A stretch of 64,000 bases of DNA from an uncultured Anaerotruncus sp. (GCA_900539775.1 UQDL01000008.1:1-64000); one strand, 5' to 3'. Numbered from the stretch's first letter, positions 8,586-17,447 are shown. Numbers and translations are program-made. Notes: generated from the sequence alone by a model not told the origin.

Positions 8586-8897
8586 TTATTCGCTTAACAG
8601 CGAAATAATTTTATTACTGAAATTTTCATCATTCACCGCAACCACGCCTGCTTTGTAGCCGCAAGCGGAATAAATCTCGCCGACTGCAATATCTGCAATC
8701 GCAACCGGTGTGTGCGGAGAAAATTTATTAACGGTGAATTCTATATCTTCTTTTGTGCCCTGCGAAATTTCGGCACACACAAGCACAAGCTTTGCTTTTT
8801 TTGCACGAACGGAGCCGATCACTGCATCATGCCCCATTGAAAGCCTGCCTGCACGCCTTGCAAGGCCAAGCATTGAAAGAATTTTATCTTTTTGCAT
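8586..8897 (-). CDS. ylxQ: L7Ae-family RNA-binding protein YlxQ
   Basis: This small ribosomal L7Ae/L30e-like protein (103 aa) binds kink-turn RNA. Visible features are ILSMLGLARRAGRLSMGHDAV at the N-terminus, KKAKLVLVCAEISQGTKE in the middle, and PVAIADIAVGEIYSACGYKAGVVAV at the end. ATG 8897 is preferred over the upstream in-frame start. It gives the canonical MQKDKILSML start and overlaps rnpM by 14 bases. The position between ylxR and infB is diagnostic. Confidence 0.92.
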   Translation of the reverse strand: MQKDKILSMLGLARRAGRLSMGHDAVIGSVRAKKAKLVLVCAEISQGTKEDIEFTVNKFSPHTPVAIADIAVGEIYSACGYKAGVVAVNDENFSNKIISLLSE

Positions 8898-9156
8898 TTT
8901 CGATTTCTTCTTCCATCTTATCATAAACCTCATCTTCGATTTTCATTGAAAACGAGCGTTCTATTGATTTCCTTTTTCTTGCTTTTTTAAGACATTCGGG
9001 ATTGTTGCACACATATGCGCCGCGGCCGTTTTTCTTGCCCGTTAAATCAAGGCTGACTTCGCCCTGCGGGCTTTTAACAACTCTGATAAGCTCTTTCTTA
9101 TCAAACATTTCACCGCAGCCGACGCACATACGCTTAACTTCTCGCTTAGTTTTCAT
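8884..9156 (-). CDS. rnpM: YlxR / RNase P modulator RnpM (DUF448)
   Basis: This 90-aa RNA-binding protein belongs to the YlxR family, members of which bind RNase P RNA and modulate tRNA processing. The family core is visible: REVKRMCVGCGE near the start, KKELIRVVKSPQGEVSLD, then GKKNGRGAYVC and a C-terminal Arg/Lys-rich helix. The Cys pairs (CVGC and CNNPEC) are retained. It lies 6 bases downstream of nusA. Confidence 0.93.
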   Translation of the reverse strand: MKTKREVKRMCVGCGEMFDKKELIRVVKSPQGEVSLDLTGKKNGRGAYVCNNPECLKKARKRKSIERSFSMKIEDEVYDKMEEEIENAKR

Positions 9157-9162
9157 TATTGA

Positions 9163-10221
9163 TTACTCCTGTGTGCCCTCATAAAAGCCTGATTCCGGCT
9201 TAATATCTATCTTCCAACCTGTGAGCTTGGCAGCAAGGCGAACATTCTGGCCCTTATTGCCAATTGCAAGGCTGAGCTGATCATCGGGAACCGTTGCACG
9301 GCAGAACTTTGCATCCTCATCAAGGATTTCAACACCGCAAACAGCAGACGGAGCAAGAGCCGCAGAAACAAATTCCGCAACATCATCGCTGTATTTAACA
9401 ATATCTATTTTCTCACCGCCGAGAGCCTCAACAATATTTGAAACACGCTGACCCTTCGGACCGATACATGCGCCGATGGGATCAATTTCATCATCCTTGC
9501 TGTAAACGGCGATTTTTGTTCTTGAGCCTGCTTCACGAGACACTGATTTGATTTCGATGGTGCCGTCATAAATTTCCGGAACTTCTGTTTCAAAAAGCCT
9601 TCTTACAAGACCGGGATGTGTGCGTGAAATCATAATCTTGGGGCCCTTGCCGGTGTCTTTAACATCAACAACAAAGATTTTAAGATTTTCGCCTTCCGTG
9701 ATAACCTCATCCGGAATCTGTTCCATTTTCGGAAGCACTGCAACGGTTTTGCCGATTTCAACTGTTGCATTGCCAGTTACGGGATCAACACGGCTTACCT
9801 TTGCCGTTACAAGCTCTTGATTCTTGCTTTGGAATTCCGCAAGCTGCTTTCCGCGCTCTGCCTCACGAATACCCTGGCGAATAACATGCTTTGCATTTTG
9901 CGCTATAATTCTGCCGAATTCTTTTGTTTTGAGCGGAATATCAATGGTTTTGCCGACCTTTGCCGATTTACGATATTGCTGAGCTTCCTCAAGAGTTAAA
10001 TCCGTGTCCGGATCCTCAACTTCCTCAACAACATTTTTGGTTACATAAACCTTGATTTTTTCCTTTTCGGGATCAATATCGCAATGTACTATATCCTTGC
10101 CGTTATAATCGTGCTTAGCGGCAACCACAATTGCAGCCGAAATTTTATCATAAAGATAATCTGCGGGAATTCCCTTTTCCTGCTCAAGCATTTTTACAGC
10201 TTCAAAAAATTCTTTGCTCAT
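9163..10221 (-). CDS. nusA: transcription termination/antitermination factor NusA
   Basis: NusA binds RNA polymerase and nascent RNA and modulates pausing, termination and antitermination. The 352-aa protein has the N-terminal domain (SKEFFEAVKMLEQEKG), an S1 domain from about residue 135 (LVTAKVSRVD), and tandem KH domains with IGACIGPKGQRV and LAIGNKGQNVRLAA. It lacks the C-terminal acidic repeats of gamma-proteobacteria, as is normal in Firmicutes. I choose ATG 10221, with AGGA just upstream, over the TTG at 10233. Confidence 0.96.
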   Translation of the reverse strand: MSKEFFEAVKMLEQEKGIPADYLYDKISAAIVVAAKHDYNGKDIVHCDIDPEKEKIKVYVTKNVVEEVEDPDTDLTLEEAQQYRKSAKVGKTIDIPLKTKEFGRIIAQNAKHVIRQGIREAERGKQLAEFQSKNQELVTAKVSRVDPVTGNATVEIGKTVAVLPKMEQIPDEVITEGENLKIFVVDVKDTGKGPKIMISRTHPGLVRRLFETEVPEIYDGTIEIKSVSREAGSRTKIAVYSKDDEIDPIGACIGPKGQRVSNIVEALGGEKIDIVKYSDDVAEFVSAALAPSAVCGVEILDEDAKFCRATVPDDQLSLAIGNKGQNVRLAAKLTGWKIDIKPESGFYEGTQE

Positions 10222-10241
10222 TTTTCCTATCAACCTTTCTG

Positions 10242-10721
10242 TTATTTATTAAAATCATTTATATCAAAATCATCCAATTTAACATAGGATGTTTCTTTTT
10301 TATCAACGGTTATATCATTTCCGTCTTGCAAAGAAACGGTTATTTTGCCGCCGTCATAAGACTTAAGAGTGCCTGTAAAATCACGCACGCCGTCTACAGG
10401 GCGGATTGTGCGCATCATTACGGCAGCACCGAGATATTTAAGAAAATGCTCTTCCTTTTTAAGCTCACGCTCAATTCCGGGCGAAGAAACCTCCAAAGTA
10501 TATGAATGTGAAATAAGATCCGCCTCATCAAGCGGCTCTGTAATAAGATGCGTTAGATCAACACAATCATCAACGCTTACGCCGCCGTCTTTATCAATGA
10601 ATATGCGCAAATACCAATCTGTGCCCTCTTTTTTAAAGACAACATCCCATATTTGCAGCGAAAGTTCATCGGCAAAAGGCTTAATGATCTCAAGCACTTT
10701 TTCGGAAATATTTTGTGCCAT
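10242..10721 (-). CDS. rimP: ribosome maturation factor RimP
   Basis: RimP is needed for 30S maturation and is the first gene of this operon. The protein (159 aa) shows the typical WYLRIFIDKDGGVSVDDCVDLTHLI segment and the strand LEVSSPGIERELKKEEHF, followed by a C-terminal SH3-like domain. GAAAGGAGC lies just upstream of the ATG. The promoter at 10832-10860 leaves a leader of about 100 bases containing one stable hairpin. Confidence 0.95.
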   Translation of the reverse strand: MAQNISEKVLEIIKPFADELSLQIWDVVFKKEGTDWYLRIFIDKDGGVSVDDCVDLTHLITEPLDEADLISHSYTLEVSSPGIERELKKEEHFLKYLGAAVMMRTIRPVDGVRDFTGTLKSYDGGKITVSLQDGNDITVDKKETSYVKLDDFDINDFNK

Positions 10722-10780
10722 ATCTGCTCCTTTCCCGGTGGATTTTCCGCACTTTGCAAAAAAACCGCCAACAATAATAT

Positions 10781-10804
10781 GAGAGCGGCATTACTGCCAC
10801 TCTC
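10781..10804 (-). promoter_or_regulatory. hairpin in the rimP leader
   Basis: The minus strand GAGAGTGGCA pairs with TGCCGCTCTC around a GTAA loop (one G-U pair). It lies between the promoter and the rimP ribosome site. No T run follows directly, so mRNA stability or protein binding is more likely than termination. Confidence 0.6.
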
Positions 10805-10831
10805 ACCTTTCGTTTATATTCTTACGCTAAT

Positions 10832-10860
10832 ACTATAATATATAAATTATATATTGTCAA
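10832..10860 (-). promoter_or_regulatory. promoter of the rimP-pncC operon
   Basis: On the minus strand TTGACA and TATAGT are separated by 17 bases, 111 bases before the rimP start. I saw no other strong promoter within the eleven-gene run down to 2087, though weak internal ones could exist. Confidence 0.85.
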
Positions 10861-10871
10861 GCATTATTTTA

Positions 10872-12773
10872 TCACTTAATTTTATAAAGATTGCCTTCAA
10901 ACGGCCTAAGTTCATTTATTGTTGCTTCTTTTGTTGAAAGCAGCAATTCAAAGTTTGAAACATCGCAAGGGCGCTTTTGCGGCTTTTTTCCGAGATTAAG
11001 CTCAACATAGTAAAGCTCGCCGTTATATTCGCGATAATAGCAATAAAGCGGTGCCTTTGCAAGCTCCATCTTTTTGAAAACACCATAAACCATTGCCGGA
11101 GTGTTTTTGCGCAGAGCAATCGCTTTTTTATAGAAATTAACAACACTGTCTTTTCTGTTTAATTCATCGGCTGCATTATATCGCCTGTAATCCGAATTAA
11201 CCTTAAGCCAAGGCTTACCTGTTGTGAAACCTGCATTTTCGGAATCGTTCCATTGAAACGGGCTTCTTGCATTATCGCGAGTTCCCGTTGCGGCACGCTT
11301 AAATGCTTTTTCTTTGCTTTTTCCTTTTTCAACAAGTTTTTTATAGAGATTAACAGCCTCAACATCGTTAAGCTCGTCTGCCGATTTAAAATCAACATTG
11401 CCCATTGAAATTTCCTGACCTTGATAGATATAAGGAGTGCCGCGCAAGGTCATTTCAATAAGTGCGCAAATCTTTGAAATATCCTCTCTGTAAGCATCGG
11501 TTTTATCAACCTTTGTAACAATTCTGGGATTATCATGATTTTCAAAGAAAACGGCGGGCCAGCAGTGATTTGTATATTTTGTTTGAAATTTTTCAAATTC
11601 CAGCATAACTTTATAAAGGCTGTAATCGAATAAATCATACTTATCGTGGCCTTGATTTATCAGAAAATCAAAATTAAACACCGTGTCAAGCTCTTTGCGA
11701 TAATCCGCAGTAAGCATTTTATCCATCTCAATGCCGGCGCCGCCGCATTCGCCGACGGTGTAAACATCATAATCGCCAAAGGCTTTTTCACGCATTTCAC
11801 GAAGATATTCATGCAAGCGAGGACCGTAAAAATAATACTCCGCCCCCTTATATCCCGTTAAAATTCCGAGAAAGGCATTGGCATCCGGCAAGCCCGGAGT
11901 TTTACTGATAAAATTGATAACATCCATTCTGAAGCCGTCTATACCCTTATCAAGCCACCAACGCATCATTTCATAAACACTGTTGCGAACATTTTGATTT
12001 TCCCAATTCAAATCCATTTGCTTTTTTGAAAACAAATGCATTGCCCATTGATTAAGATTTTCATAATAATTCCATGCCGGACCCTGAAAAAGAGAAATCC
12101 AGTTATTAGGCGGCGTTTTTCCGGCATCAACCGCATCACGCCAAATATAATAATCGTGATAGGGATTGTCTTTGGATTTACACGCTTCTTTAAACCACTC
12201 ATGCTCATCAGAGGTGTGATTAACAACCAAATCAATTATAAGCTTCATATCACGCTTATGAATTTCTGCAAGCATTGTATCAAAATCCTGCATTGTGCCG
12301 AATTCTGCCATTATTTTTTTATAATCCCGAATATCATATCCGTTATCATCGTTTGGCGAATCATAAAAAGGCGAGCACCAAATAGCGGTTACGCCCAAAT
12401 CCTTAAGATAATCAAGCTTTTCGGTTATACCTTTTAAATCGCCGATTCCGTCGCCGTTGCTGTCATAAAAAGAACGGGGATATATTTGATAAATCACGGC
12501 TTCTTTCCACCATTTCGGCTCAAGAACGCCCTCATCGGTAATAATTGCATCTTGTTCCAAATTAAACATATTGCATACTGTTTGCACCGTTTTCTTATCA
12601 AGCAAACCAAAAGAAAAAGTTGTGAGTGCCTTCATTTTTAAATTGGCAACAACCGGTTTTTTTAAGGTTTCTGCCGGCAAGCGCAAAGCAAGCATAAGCT
12701 TTTCAAGCATATCCTTTGCCATTGGGTTTTTCATTGCCTCTTTTATAGTGGTGTTTGGTGTTATATTAGCCAT
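10872..12773 (-). CDS. GH13 alpha-glucosidase / oligo-1,6-glucosidase with N-terminal extension
   Basis: This 633-aa glycoside hydrolase family 13 enzyme probably cleaves alpha-glucosides (isomaltose- or maltose-type) in the cytoplasm; no signal peptide is visible. Catalytic motifs are all present: LIIDLVVNHTSDEH, GFRMDVINF (nucleophile Asp), YTVGECGG (acid/base Glu) and FFENHDNPR. Val after the nucleophile is typical of alpha-1,6-preferring members, an inference only. Residues 1-90 precede the usual start (WWKEAVIYQIYPRSF) and form a separate helical region (TIKEAMKNPMAKDMLEKLM). GGAGG precedes ATG 12773. Confidence 0.9.
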   Translation of the reverse strand: MANITPNTTIKEAMKNPMAKDMLEKLMLALRLPAETLKKPVVANLKMKALTTFSFGLLDKKTVQTVCNMFNLEQDAIITDEGVLEPKWWKEAVIYQIYPRSFYDSNGDGIGDLKGITEKLDYLKDLGVTAIWCSPFYDSPNDDNGYDIRDYKKIMAEFGTMQDFDTMLAEIHKRDMKLIIDLVVNHTSDEHEWFKEACKSKDNPYHDYYIWRDAVDAGKTPPNNWISLFQGPAWNYYENLNQWAMHLFSKKQMDLNWENQNVRNSVYEMMRWWLDKGIDGFRMDVINFISKTPGLPDANAFLGILTGYKGAEYYFYGPRLHEYLREMREKAFGDYDVYTVGECGGAGIEMDKMLTADYRKELDTVFNFDFLINQGHDKYDLFDYSLYKVMLEFEKFQTKYTNHCWPAVFFENHDNPRIVTKVDKTDAYREDISKICALIEMTLRGTPYIYQGQEISMGNVDFKSADELNDVEAVNLYKKLVEKGKSKEKAFKRAATGTRDNARSPFQWNDSENAGFTTGKPWLKVNSDYRRYNAADELNRKDSVVNFYKKAIALRKNTPAMVYGVFKKMELAKAPLYCYYREYNGELYYVELNLGKKPQKRPCDVSNFELLLSTKEATINELRPFEGNLYKIK

Positions 12774-12792
12774 AATTTCCTCCAAAGCAACA

Positions 12793-12823
12793 ATACGGCA
12801 TATGAATCGCCCACATGCCGTAT
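12793..12823 (-). terminator. inverted repeat between gdhA and the GH13 gene
   Basis: ATACGGCAT and ATGCCGTAT form a 9-bp stem with a 13-base loop. The downstream tail on the minus strand is only moderately T-rich, so termination may be partial. Confidence 0.45.
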
Positions 12824-12854
12824 ACATTTAACCGAGTTTTACCGATTTCTAAAA

Positions 12855-14210
12855 TCAATAGATGCCCTGAGCCATCATTGCCTCTGCAACTTTTTCAAAG
12901 CCGGCAATATTTGCTCCTGCAACTAAATCATAGCCGAGGCCGTATTTTTCCGCAGCCTCAACAGAATGTTTGTGAATATCAATCATTGCCTGATGAAGCT
13001 TTGCATCAACTTCTTCTGCAGACCATGCAAGCCTTTGACTGTTTTGGCTCATTTCAAGACCGGATACGCAAACACCGCCCGCATTAACAGCCTTAGACGG
13101 AGCAATAATTATATTCGGTGAATTGATAAGGTATTCCTGAGCCTCTGCCGTTGTTGGCATATTTGATACTTCAATATAGTATTTTACGCCGTTTTTAACA
13201 ATTTTCTTTGCATCCTCAAGGCACACCTCATTTTGAGTGGCACACGGCATAATGATATCTGCATCTTCAATTCCCCAAGGAGTTTTTCCGGGCACAAATG
13301 TGGCAGACAGGAATTTATCACTGTAATCTTCAACCCTGTCTCTGCCGCTTGCACGCATTTCAAGCAGGTAATCGATTTTTTCGGGAGTGCAAATGCCGTC
13401 CTTATCATAAATATAACCGGTAGGTCCGCTGATAGTAAGCGGCACAGCGCCAAGCTCATTAAGCTTTTTAACCGCACCCCAAGCAACATTGCCGAAGCCG
13501 GAAAGTGCAACCTTTTTGCCCTTAATGGTGTCGTTTTGATGCTTCAAAACCTCACATAAATAATACACGGCGCCGAAACCGGTTGCCTCGGGGCGAATAA
13601 GCGAACCGCCGTAAGAAATGCCCTTGCCGGTGATAACACCGTTTTCAAAAGCATCCGTAATTCTTTTATATTGACCGAAAAGGAAGCCTATTTCTCTTGA
13701 GCCCACACCGATATCGCCGGCAGGGACATCGATATTCGGGCCTATATGCCTGTAAAGCTCCGTCATAAAAGCCTGGCAAAAGCGCATAATCTCACCCTTG
13801 CTTTTACCGCGCGGGTCAAAATCCGAGCCGCCCTTTGCACCGCCCATAGGAAGACCGGTTAACGAGTTTTTAAAGGTTTGCTCAAAGCCGAGGAAATACA
13901 TAATGCTTGAATTTACGCTTGGATGAAAACGCAAGCCGCCCTTATACGGACCGATTGCGGAATTAAACTGCACACGATAGCCTCTGTTGATTCTTGTTTT
14001 GCCGTTATCGTCTACCCAAGCAATTCTGAAGGTGATAAGTCTGTCCGGCTCCACCATTCTGGTGAGCAAATCATCCTCAACATATTCGGGATGAGCTTCA
14101 ATAACTCTTTCAAGCGAATTAAAGGTTTCTTTAACTGCCTGAATGTATTCCGGCTTTGCGTTATCACGCCTTTCAACCGTTTTTATAACACTGTCTATAT
14201 AAGCATTCAT
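12855..14210 (-). CDS. gdhA: NADP-dependent glutamate dehydrogenase
   Basis: GdhA interconverts 2-oxoglutarate plus ammonia and glutamate. The protein (451 aa, the normal hexameric clostridial size) shows the substrate loop GLPMGGAKGGSDFDPRG, VPAGDIGVGSREIGFLFG, and the dinucleotide-binding VALSGFGNVAWGAVKKL. It ends with ANIAGFEKVAEAMMAQGIY, typical of class I enzymes. NADP preference is inferred from similarity to the hexameric clostridial type. Its ribosome site lies inside a strong hairpin. Confidence 0.96.
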   Translation of the reverse strand: MNAYIDSVIKTVERRDNAKPEYIQAVKETFNSLERVIEAHPEYVEDDLLTRMVEPDRLITFRIAWVDDNGKTRINRGYRVQFNSAIGPYKGGLRFHPSVNSSIMYFLGFEQTFKNSLTGLPMGGAKGGSDFDPRGKSKGEIMRFCQAFMTELYRHIGPNIDVPAGDIGVGSREIGFLFGQYKRITDAFENGVITGKGISYGGSLIRPEATGFGAVYYLCEVLKHQNDTIKGKKVALSGFGNVAWGAVKKLNELGAVPLTISGPTGYIYDKDGICTPEKIDYLLEMRASGRDRVEDYSDKFLSATFVPGKTPWGIEDADIIMPCATQNEVCLEDAKKIVKNGVKYYIEVSNMPTTAEAQEYLINSPNIIIAPSKAVNAGGVCVSGLEMSQNSQRLAWSAEEVDAKLHQAMIDIHKHSVEAAEKYGLGYDLVAGANIAGFEKVAEAMMAQGIY

Positions 14211-14214
14211 AAAA

Positions 14215-14260
14215 AAATGCCTCCTTCTCTATAATCAATTATAGTTTAAAGGAGGCATTT
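14215..14260 (-). promoter_or_regulatory. hairpin burying the gdhA ribosome-binding site
   Basis: On the minus strand AAATGCCTCC pairs exactly with GGAGGCATTT (10 bp). The GGAGG in the 3' arm is the gdhA Shine-Dalgarno, and seven Ts follow immediately before the ATG. The 26-base loop holds a second palindrome, CTATAAT-TG-ATTATAG. The element could act as an attenuator or a translational lock. Confidence 0.65.
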
Positions 14261-14335
14261 AATCTATGAGCAGATTTTATAATATTTAATTATTTTTTAG
14301 TACATTGTGCACAAGCAATCTTATGTATGCAGAAA

Positions 14336-14595
14336 TTATTTGTTGAATTTTTGCCAATCTATCTTTTTATCTTTGAAATAAAATAATATTCCTTATTGCG
14401 CTCGGAAATCGGACGCAAAACACGGCACGGATTGCCGACTGCAACCACATCGGAGGGAATATCCTTTGTTACAACACTGCACGAAGCGGAGGCTCAATAT
14501 ATCAGTTCCATGGCTTTACGCTGAGCCTGCATAATTTCATCATCAGCCGGGTCATAGAGCCTGCCGGAACGGAGCGTTTTTTCAAAGCCCATCAT
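14336..14595 (-). pseudogene. maltose O-acetyltransferase (Maa) remnant, internally deleted
   Basis: The first 33 codons encode a Mac-type N-terminus (MMGFEKTLRSGRLYDPADDE), ended by TGA at 14494-14496. Directly after, the same frame continues with the C-terminal end of a hexapeptide-repeat acetyltransferase (VVTKDIPSDVVAVGNPCRVL, then RPISERNKEYY). A 5-base insertion near the end then shifts to the frame of KDKKIDWQKFNK. The central hexapeptide coil, about 100 residues including the active site, is missing. The ATG overlaps the stop of the ABC ATPase gene. Assignment rests on motif resemblance. Confidence 0.8.
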
Positions 14596-15368
14596 CAATT
14601 TCCTTTTTCTATGCTGATTTTATCAAAAATATCAAGCAAATCTTCTACCTTTGCATTTGCCTTTTCTTCGCTCTTAATATCAAGCACGGCATTTCCCTCA
14701 TGCATCATAACAAGGCGATTGCCGTATTCAACCGCAAAGCGCAAATTATGAGTTACCATAAGAGTTGTTATCTTATTAGCCTTAACAAGCTTATCTGTGA
14801 GCATCATAACTCTTTCCGACGATTTCGGATCAAGAGCGGCAATATGCTCATCAAGGATAAGGAGCTTAATATCCGTCATATTTGCAATGATAAGCGCAAG
14901 TGCTTGACGCTGACCGCCCGAAAGGGTGCCCACTTGCACGCCGAGCCTGTTTTCAAGGCCCATATCGCATTGTTCAAGCAAAGTTTTATAATAGTCTATT
15001 CTTTTTTTATTAACGCATTTTCCAAACCCAAAGGGCTTATTTTTATTATCTGCAAGCGCCATATTTTCAAGAATTGTTAAATCCGGGCAAGTGCCTGCTT
15101 TCGGGTCCTGAAAAACACGGCCTATAATTTTTGCTCTTTTAAACTCCGAAGTGTTGGTGATATCTTTACCGTCAAAAAGAAGTTTACCGCCATCAGGCTT
15201 ATATGAGCCGCAAATAAGATTAAGCATTGTTGTTTTGCCGCTGCCGTTTGAACCGATAACAGAGACAAATTCGCCTTCATTAACCTTGAAATTAAAATTA
15301 TCAAACACGGTTGATTCATCCGGAGTTCCTGCGTTGAAGCGTTTTGTTATATTTGCGAGTTCAAGCAT
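14595..15368 (-). CDS. ABC transporter ATPase (TrpZ-type)
   Basis: This is the ATP-hydrolysing subunit (257 aa) of the importer encoded with the next two genes. Walker A is GSNGSGKTT, the signature LSGGQRQALAL, and Walker B LLILDEHIAALDP. The DEHxAALDP form is characteristic of ATPases paired with ABC_sub_bind (PF04392) systems. The start at ATG 15368 has GGAGGG upstream and overlaps the permease gene by 8 bases. The substrate is unproven. Confidence 0.9.
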   Translation of the reverse strand: MLELANITKRFNAGTPDESTVFDNFNFKVNEGEFVSVIGSNGSGKTTMLNLICGSYKPDGGKLLFDGKDITNTSEFKRAKIIGRVFQDPKAGTCPDLTILENMALADNKNKPFGFGKCVNKKRIDYYKTLLEQCDMGLENRLGVQVGTLSGGQRQALALIIANMTDIKLLILDEHIAALDPKSSERVMMLTDKLVKANKITTLMVTHNLRFAVEYGNRLVMMHEGNAVLDIKSEEKANAKVEDLLDIFDKISIEKGN

Positions 15369-16293
15369 TCTTTTCCCTCCTTTTAAGCTTAAAATTACCT
15401 GTTTTGCCAAAAAGAAGAGCAACCACAAACAAAACTGCCATAAGCAGCTTATTATAATCGCTCGGCAAACCGATAACAACGGCGATTTGCAGGCAAGCCT
15501 TATAAATAACCGTGCCTAAAATAACCATTGTGGTGGCCTTCATAAAGCCCACACGCTTAAACAGAGAAAGGCCGATAATTACACTTGAAAGCCCAAACAC
15601 AACCATGCCGACGCCCATTTGCGTGTTTGCGGATTCCGTGCTTTGAGCAACAATTGCACCGCTGAGGGCGGCAAGGCCGTTTCCGATTGCAAGGCCGAGT
15701 ATTTTTGAAGCGCCGGGATTTTTTGCAAGCATAACAACATATTGCTGATTTGAGCCCGTGGCACGAAGCAACATTCCAGATTTTGTTTTAAGATAAAGAT
15801 CTATAAGAATTTTAATCAGCACAACAAATATGAGCAGCATAACAAGCTTTCTCACATTTAAGCCGCCTACATTGGACGGAAGAAGCGCTGCAATACCGCT
15901 GTTAAACACAGTGTCTTTACCAAATGTTGAGGCTATTGACTGACCACCCGTGCCAAGCTTTACCAGCACCAAATTAACAGAAAGAAGCACCGTGTAAACC
16001 AAAATACCGGAAAGAAGCGGTTGCAATTTAAGCTTAACATGAAGAAGCCCTGTTAAGCACCCCGCGGCAAGGCCGCACGCAAAAGCAACAACAAGACTTA
16101 TCCAAGGATTAACACCATGCATAATAAGAATTGCAGAGGTTATTGCACCGAGCGGCATAGTGCCATCAACCGAAAGATCGGGAAAATCCAAAATGCTGTA
16201 AGAAAGATAAACGCCGAGTGCCAATATAGCATACTTAAATCCTTCTTCAAGCACAACCTTCAGAACATTCAAAAATTCCATAAAAAAACTCAC
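15361..16293 (-). CDS. ABC transporter permease (TrpY-type)
   Basis: This integral membrane permease (310 aa) has about 8-9 hydrophobic segments and belongs to the branched-chain/ribose-type permease fold. YLSYSILDFPDLSVDGTMPLGA near the N-terminus is typical of permeases paired with PF04392 binding proteins. ATG 16293 starts 113 bases after the binding-protein stop. The spacer carries a stable hairpin (16346-16369) that could give less permease than binding protein. Confidence 0.9.
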   Translation of the reverse strand: MSFFMEFLNVLKVVLEEGFKYAILALGVYLSYSILDFPDLSVDGTMPLGAITSAILIMHGVNPWISLVVAFACGLAAGCLTGLLHVKLKLQPLLSGILVYTVLLSVNLVLVKLGTGGQSIASTFGKDTVFNSGIAALLPSNVGGLNVRKLVMLLIFVVLIKILIDLYLKTKSGMLLRATGSNQQYVVMLAKNPGASKILGLAIGNGLAALSGAIVAQSTESANTQMGVGMVVFGLSSVIIGLSLFKRVGFMKATTMVILGTVIYKACLQIAVVIGLPSDYNKLLMAVLFVVALLFGKTGNFKLKRREKNA

Positions 16294-16345
16294 CTTAGCG
16301 GGCAGAGCCCGTTATTTTAAAACTATACATATAAAGCACACAAAT

Positions 16346-16369
16346 CGGCACGCAAATAATTGCGTGCCG
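16346..16369 (-). promoter_or_regulatory. intercistronic hairpin
   Basis: CGGCACGCAA pairs exactly with TTGCGTGCCG around a 4-base loop, between the binding-protein and permease genes. No T tract follows on either strand. This fits a 3'-end stabiliser giving unequal expression within an ABC operon. Confidence 0.7.
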
Positions 16370-16406
16370 ACGATCATTAAAAATATGTGCCGACCTGCTC
16401 CGTGCG

Positions 16407-17414
16407 TTACTGCGCAGCAGAGGTTGAAACCTTTTGAGCATCATTAAGCTCTGCCGGAATTGTGATTCCGAGAGAAGAAGCAACATCCGGATTAACAACA
16501 AGGAATGAATCCGAAACATTTACAACCGGATAAGTTGCAGCGGATTTTCCGCCAAGCACATCAACTGCTATATTGCCTGTTTTTTCACCGAGCGCAACAT
16601 AATCTATAGATGCCGAAGCAATGCAGCCCTTTTTAACCTGCTCGATTTCGGAGCCATAAATCGGGATACCCTTTTGATTTGCCTGTTCAAGAACAACGCT
16701 CATATTATCAACAACATTATTGTCGGTTAAATTTGTGATAGCATCAACCTCGCTTACAAGCGAAACGGAAACAGCCTGAAGCTCCGAAGCCTCATTTATT
16801 CCCTTTTGAACAAGGTTAATTCCGTTTGCATCACACTCTGCTTTAAGAGTTGCAAGCTGGCTGATTGAATTAGCCTCTGTGGTGGTGTAAATAACGCCGA
16901 GGTTTTTGATATTCGGCTGAAGTGTTTTGATAAGCTTAACCTGGCCTGCAATATCAATTGCATCCGAGGTACCGGTGCAATTATTGCCCGGCTCATCAAC
17001 AGAATTCACAAGACCTGCGGCAACAGGATCAGAAACCGCACAGAATATAACGGGAATATTTGACGATGCATTGCGAACCGCCGAATATGCGCTTACAGCA
17101 GCCGGAGTGGCAACCGCAATAATTGCGGAATAATTGCCGGACGATGCCATTTGCTCTGCATAGCTTTGGCAATCTGAATCTGCGCTGCCGCTTGAGCCAA
17201 CCTGAACATCATATTCAATGCCTGCGGAATCAAGTGCATTTTTAACACCCTGAGTGCAATTGTCAAGGCTTGAATGAGGCATATATTGCAAAATTGCAAC
17301 CTTGCCAGATGTGCTGCCGCCGGAATTCTTGCCGCTTGCGGAACAACCCGCAAAAGCAGCCGCAATAAGAACCACGGCAAGCAAAACAGCTAACAGCTTT
17401 TTTGCGATTTTCAT
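16407..17414 (-). CDS. ABC substrate-binding lipoprotein (ABC_sub_bind, TrpX-type)
   Basis: This extracellular binding lipoprotein (335 aa) has a hydrophobic signal and lipobox FAGC with Cys24, then a Ser/Gly-rich linker. The core is PF04392-like: VAILQYMPHSSLDNCTQGV, then IIAVATPAAVSAYSA, NIPVIFCAVSDPVAAGLV, and IKNLGVIYTTTEANS. Members are often annotated as tryptophan or tyrosine carriers, but the ligand is not readable from sequence. It is transcribed first, from the promoter at 17448-17475. Confidence 0.9.
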   Translation of the reverse strand: MKIAKKLLAVLLAVVLIAAAFAGCSASGKNSGGSTSGKVAILQYMPHSSLDNCTQGVKNALDSAGIEYDVQVGSSGSADSDCQSYAEQMASSGNYSAIIAVATPAAVSAYSAVRNASSNIPVIFCAVSDPVAAGLVNSVDEPGNNCTGTSDAIDIAGQVKLIKTLQPNIKNLGVIYTTTEANSISQLATLKAECDANGINLVQKGINEASELQAVSVSLVSEVDAITNLTDNNVVDNMSVVLEQANQKGIPIYGSEIEQVKKGCIASASIDYVALGEKTGNIAVDVLGGKSAATYPVVNVSDSFLVVNPDVASSLGITIPAELNDAQKVSTSAAQ

Positions 17415-17447
17415 AGTTATTTCCTCCTATAAAATATAATTTCTTTA

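Noticed and set aside
8109..8597. Long plus-strand ORFs opposite infB
   Set aside because: Antisense to the Lys/Ala-rich part of IF-2; open because of codon bias only.
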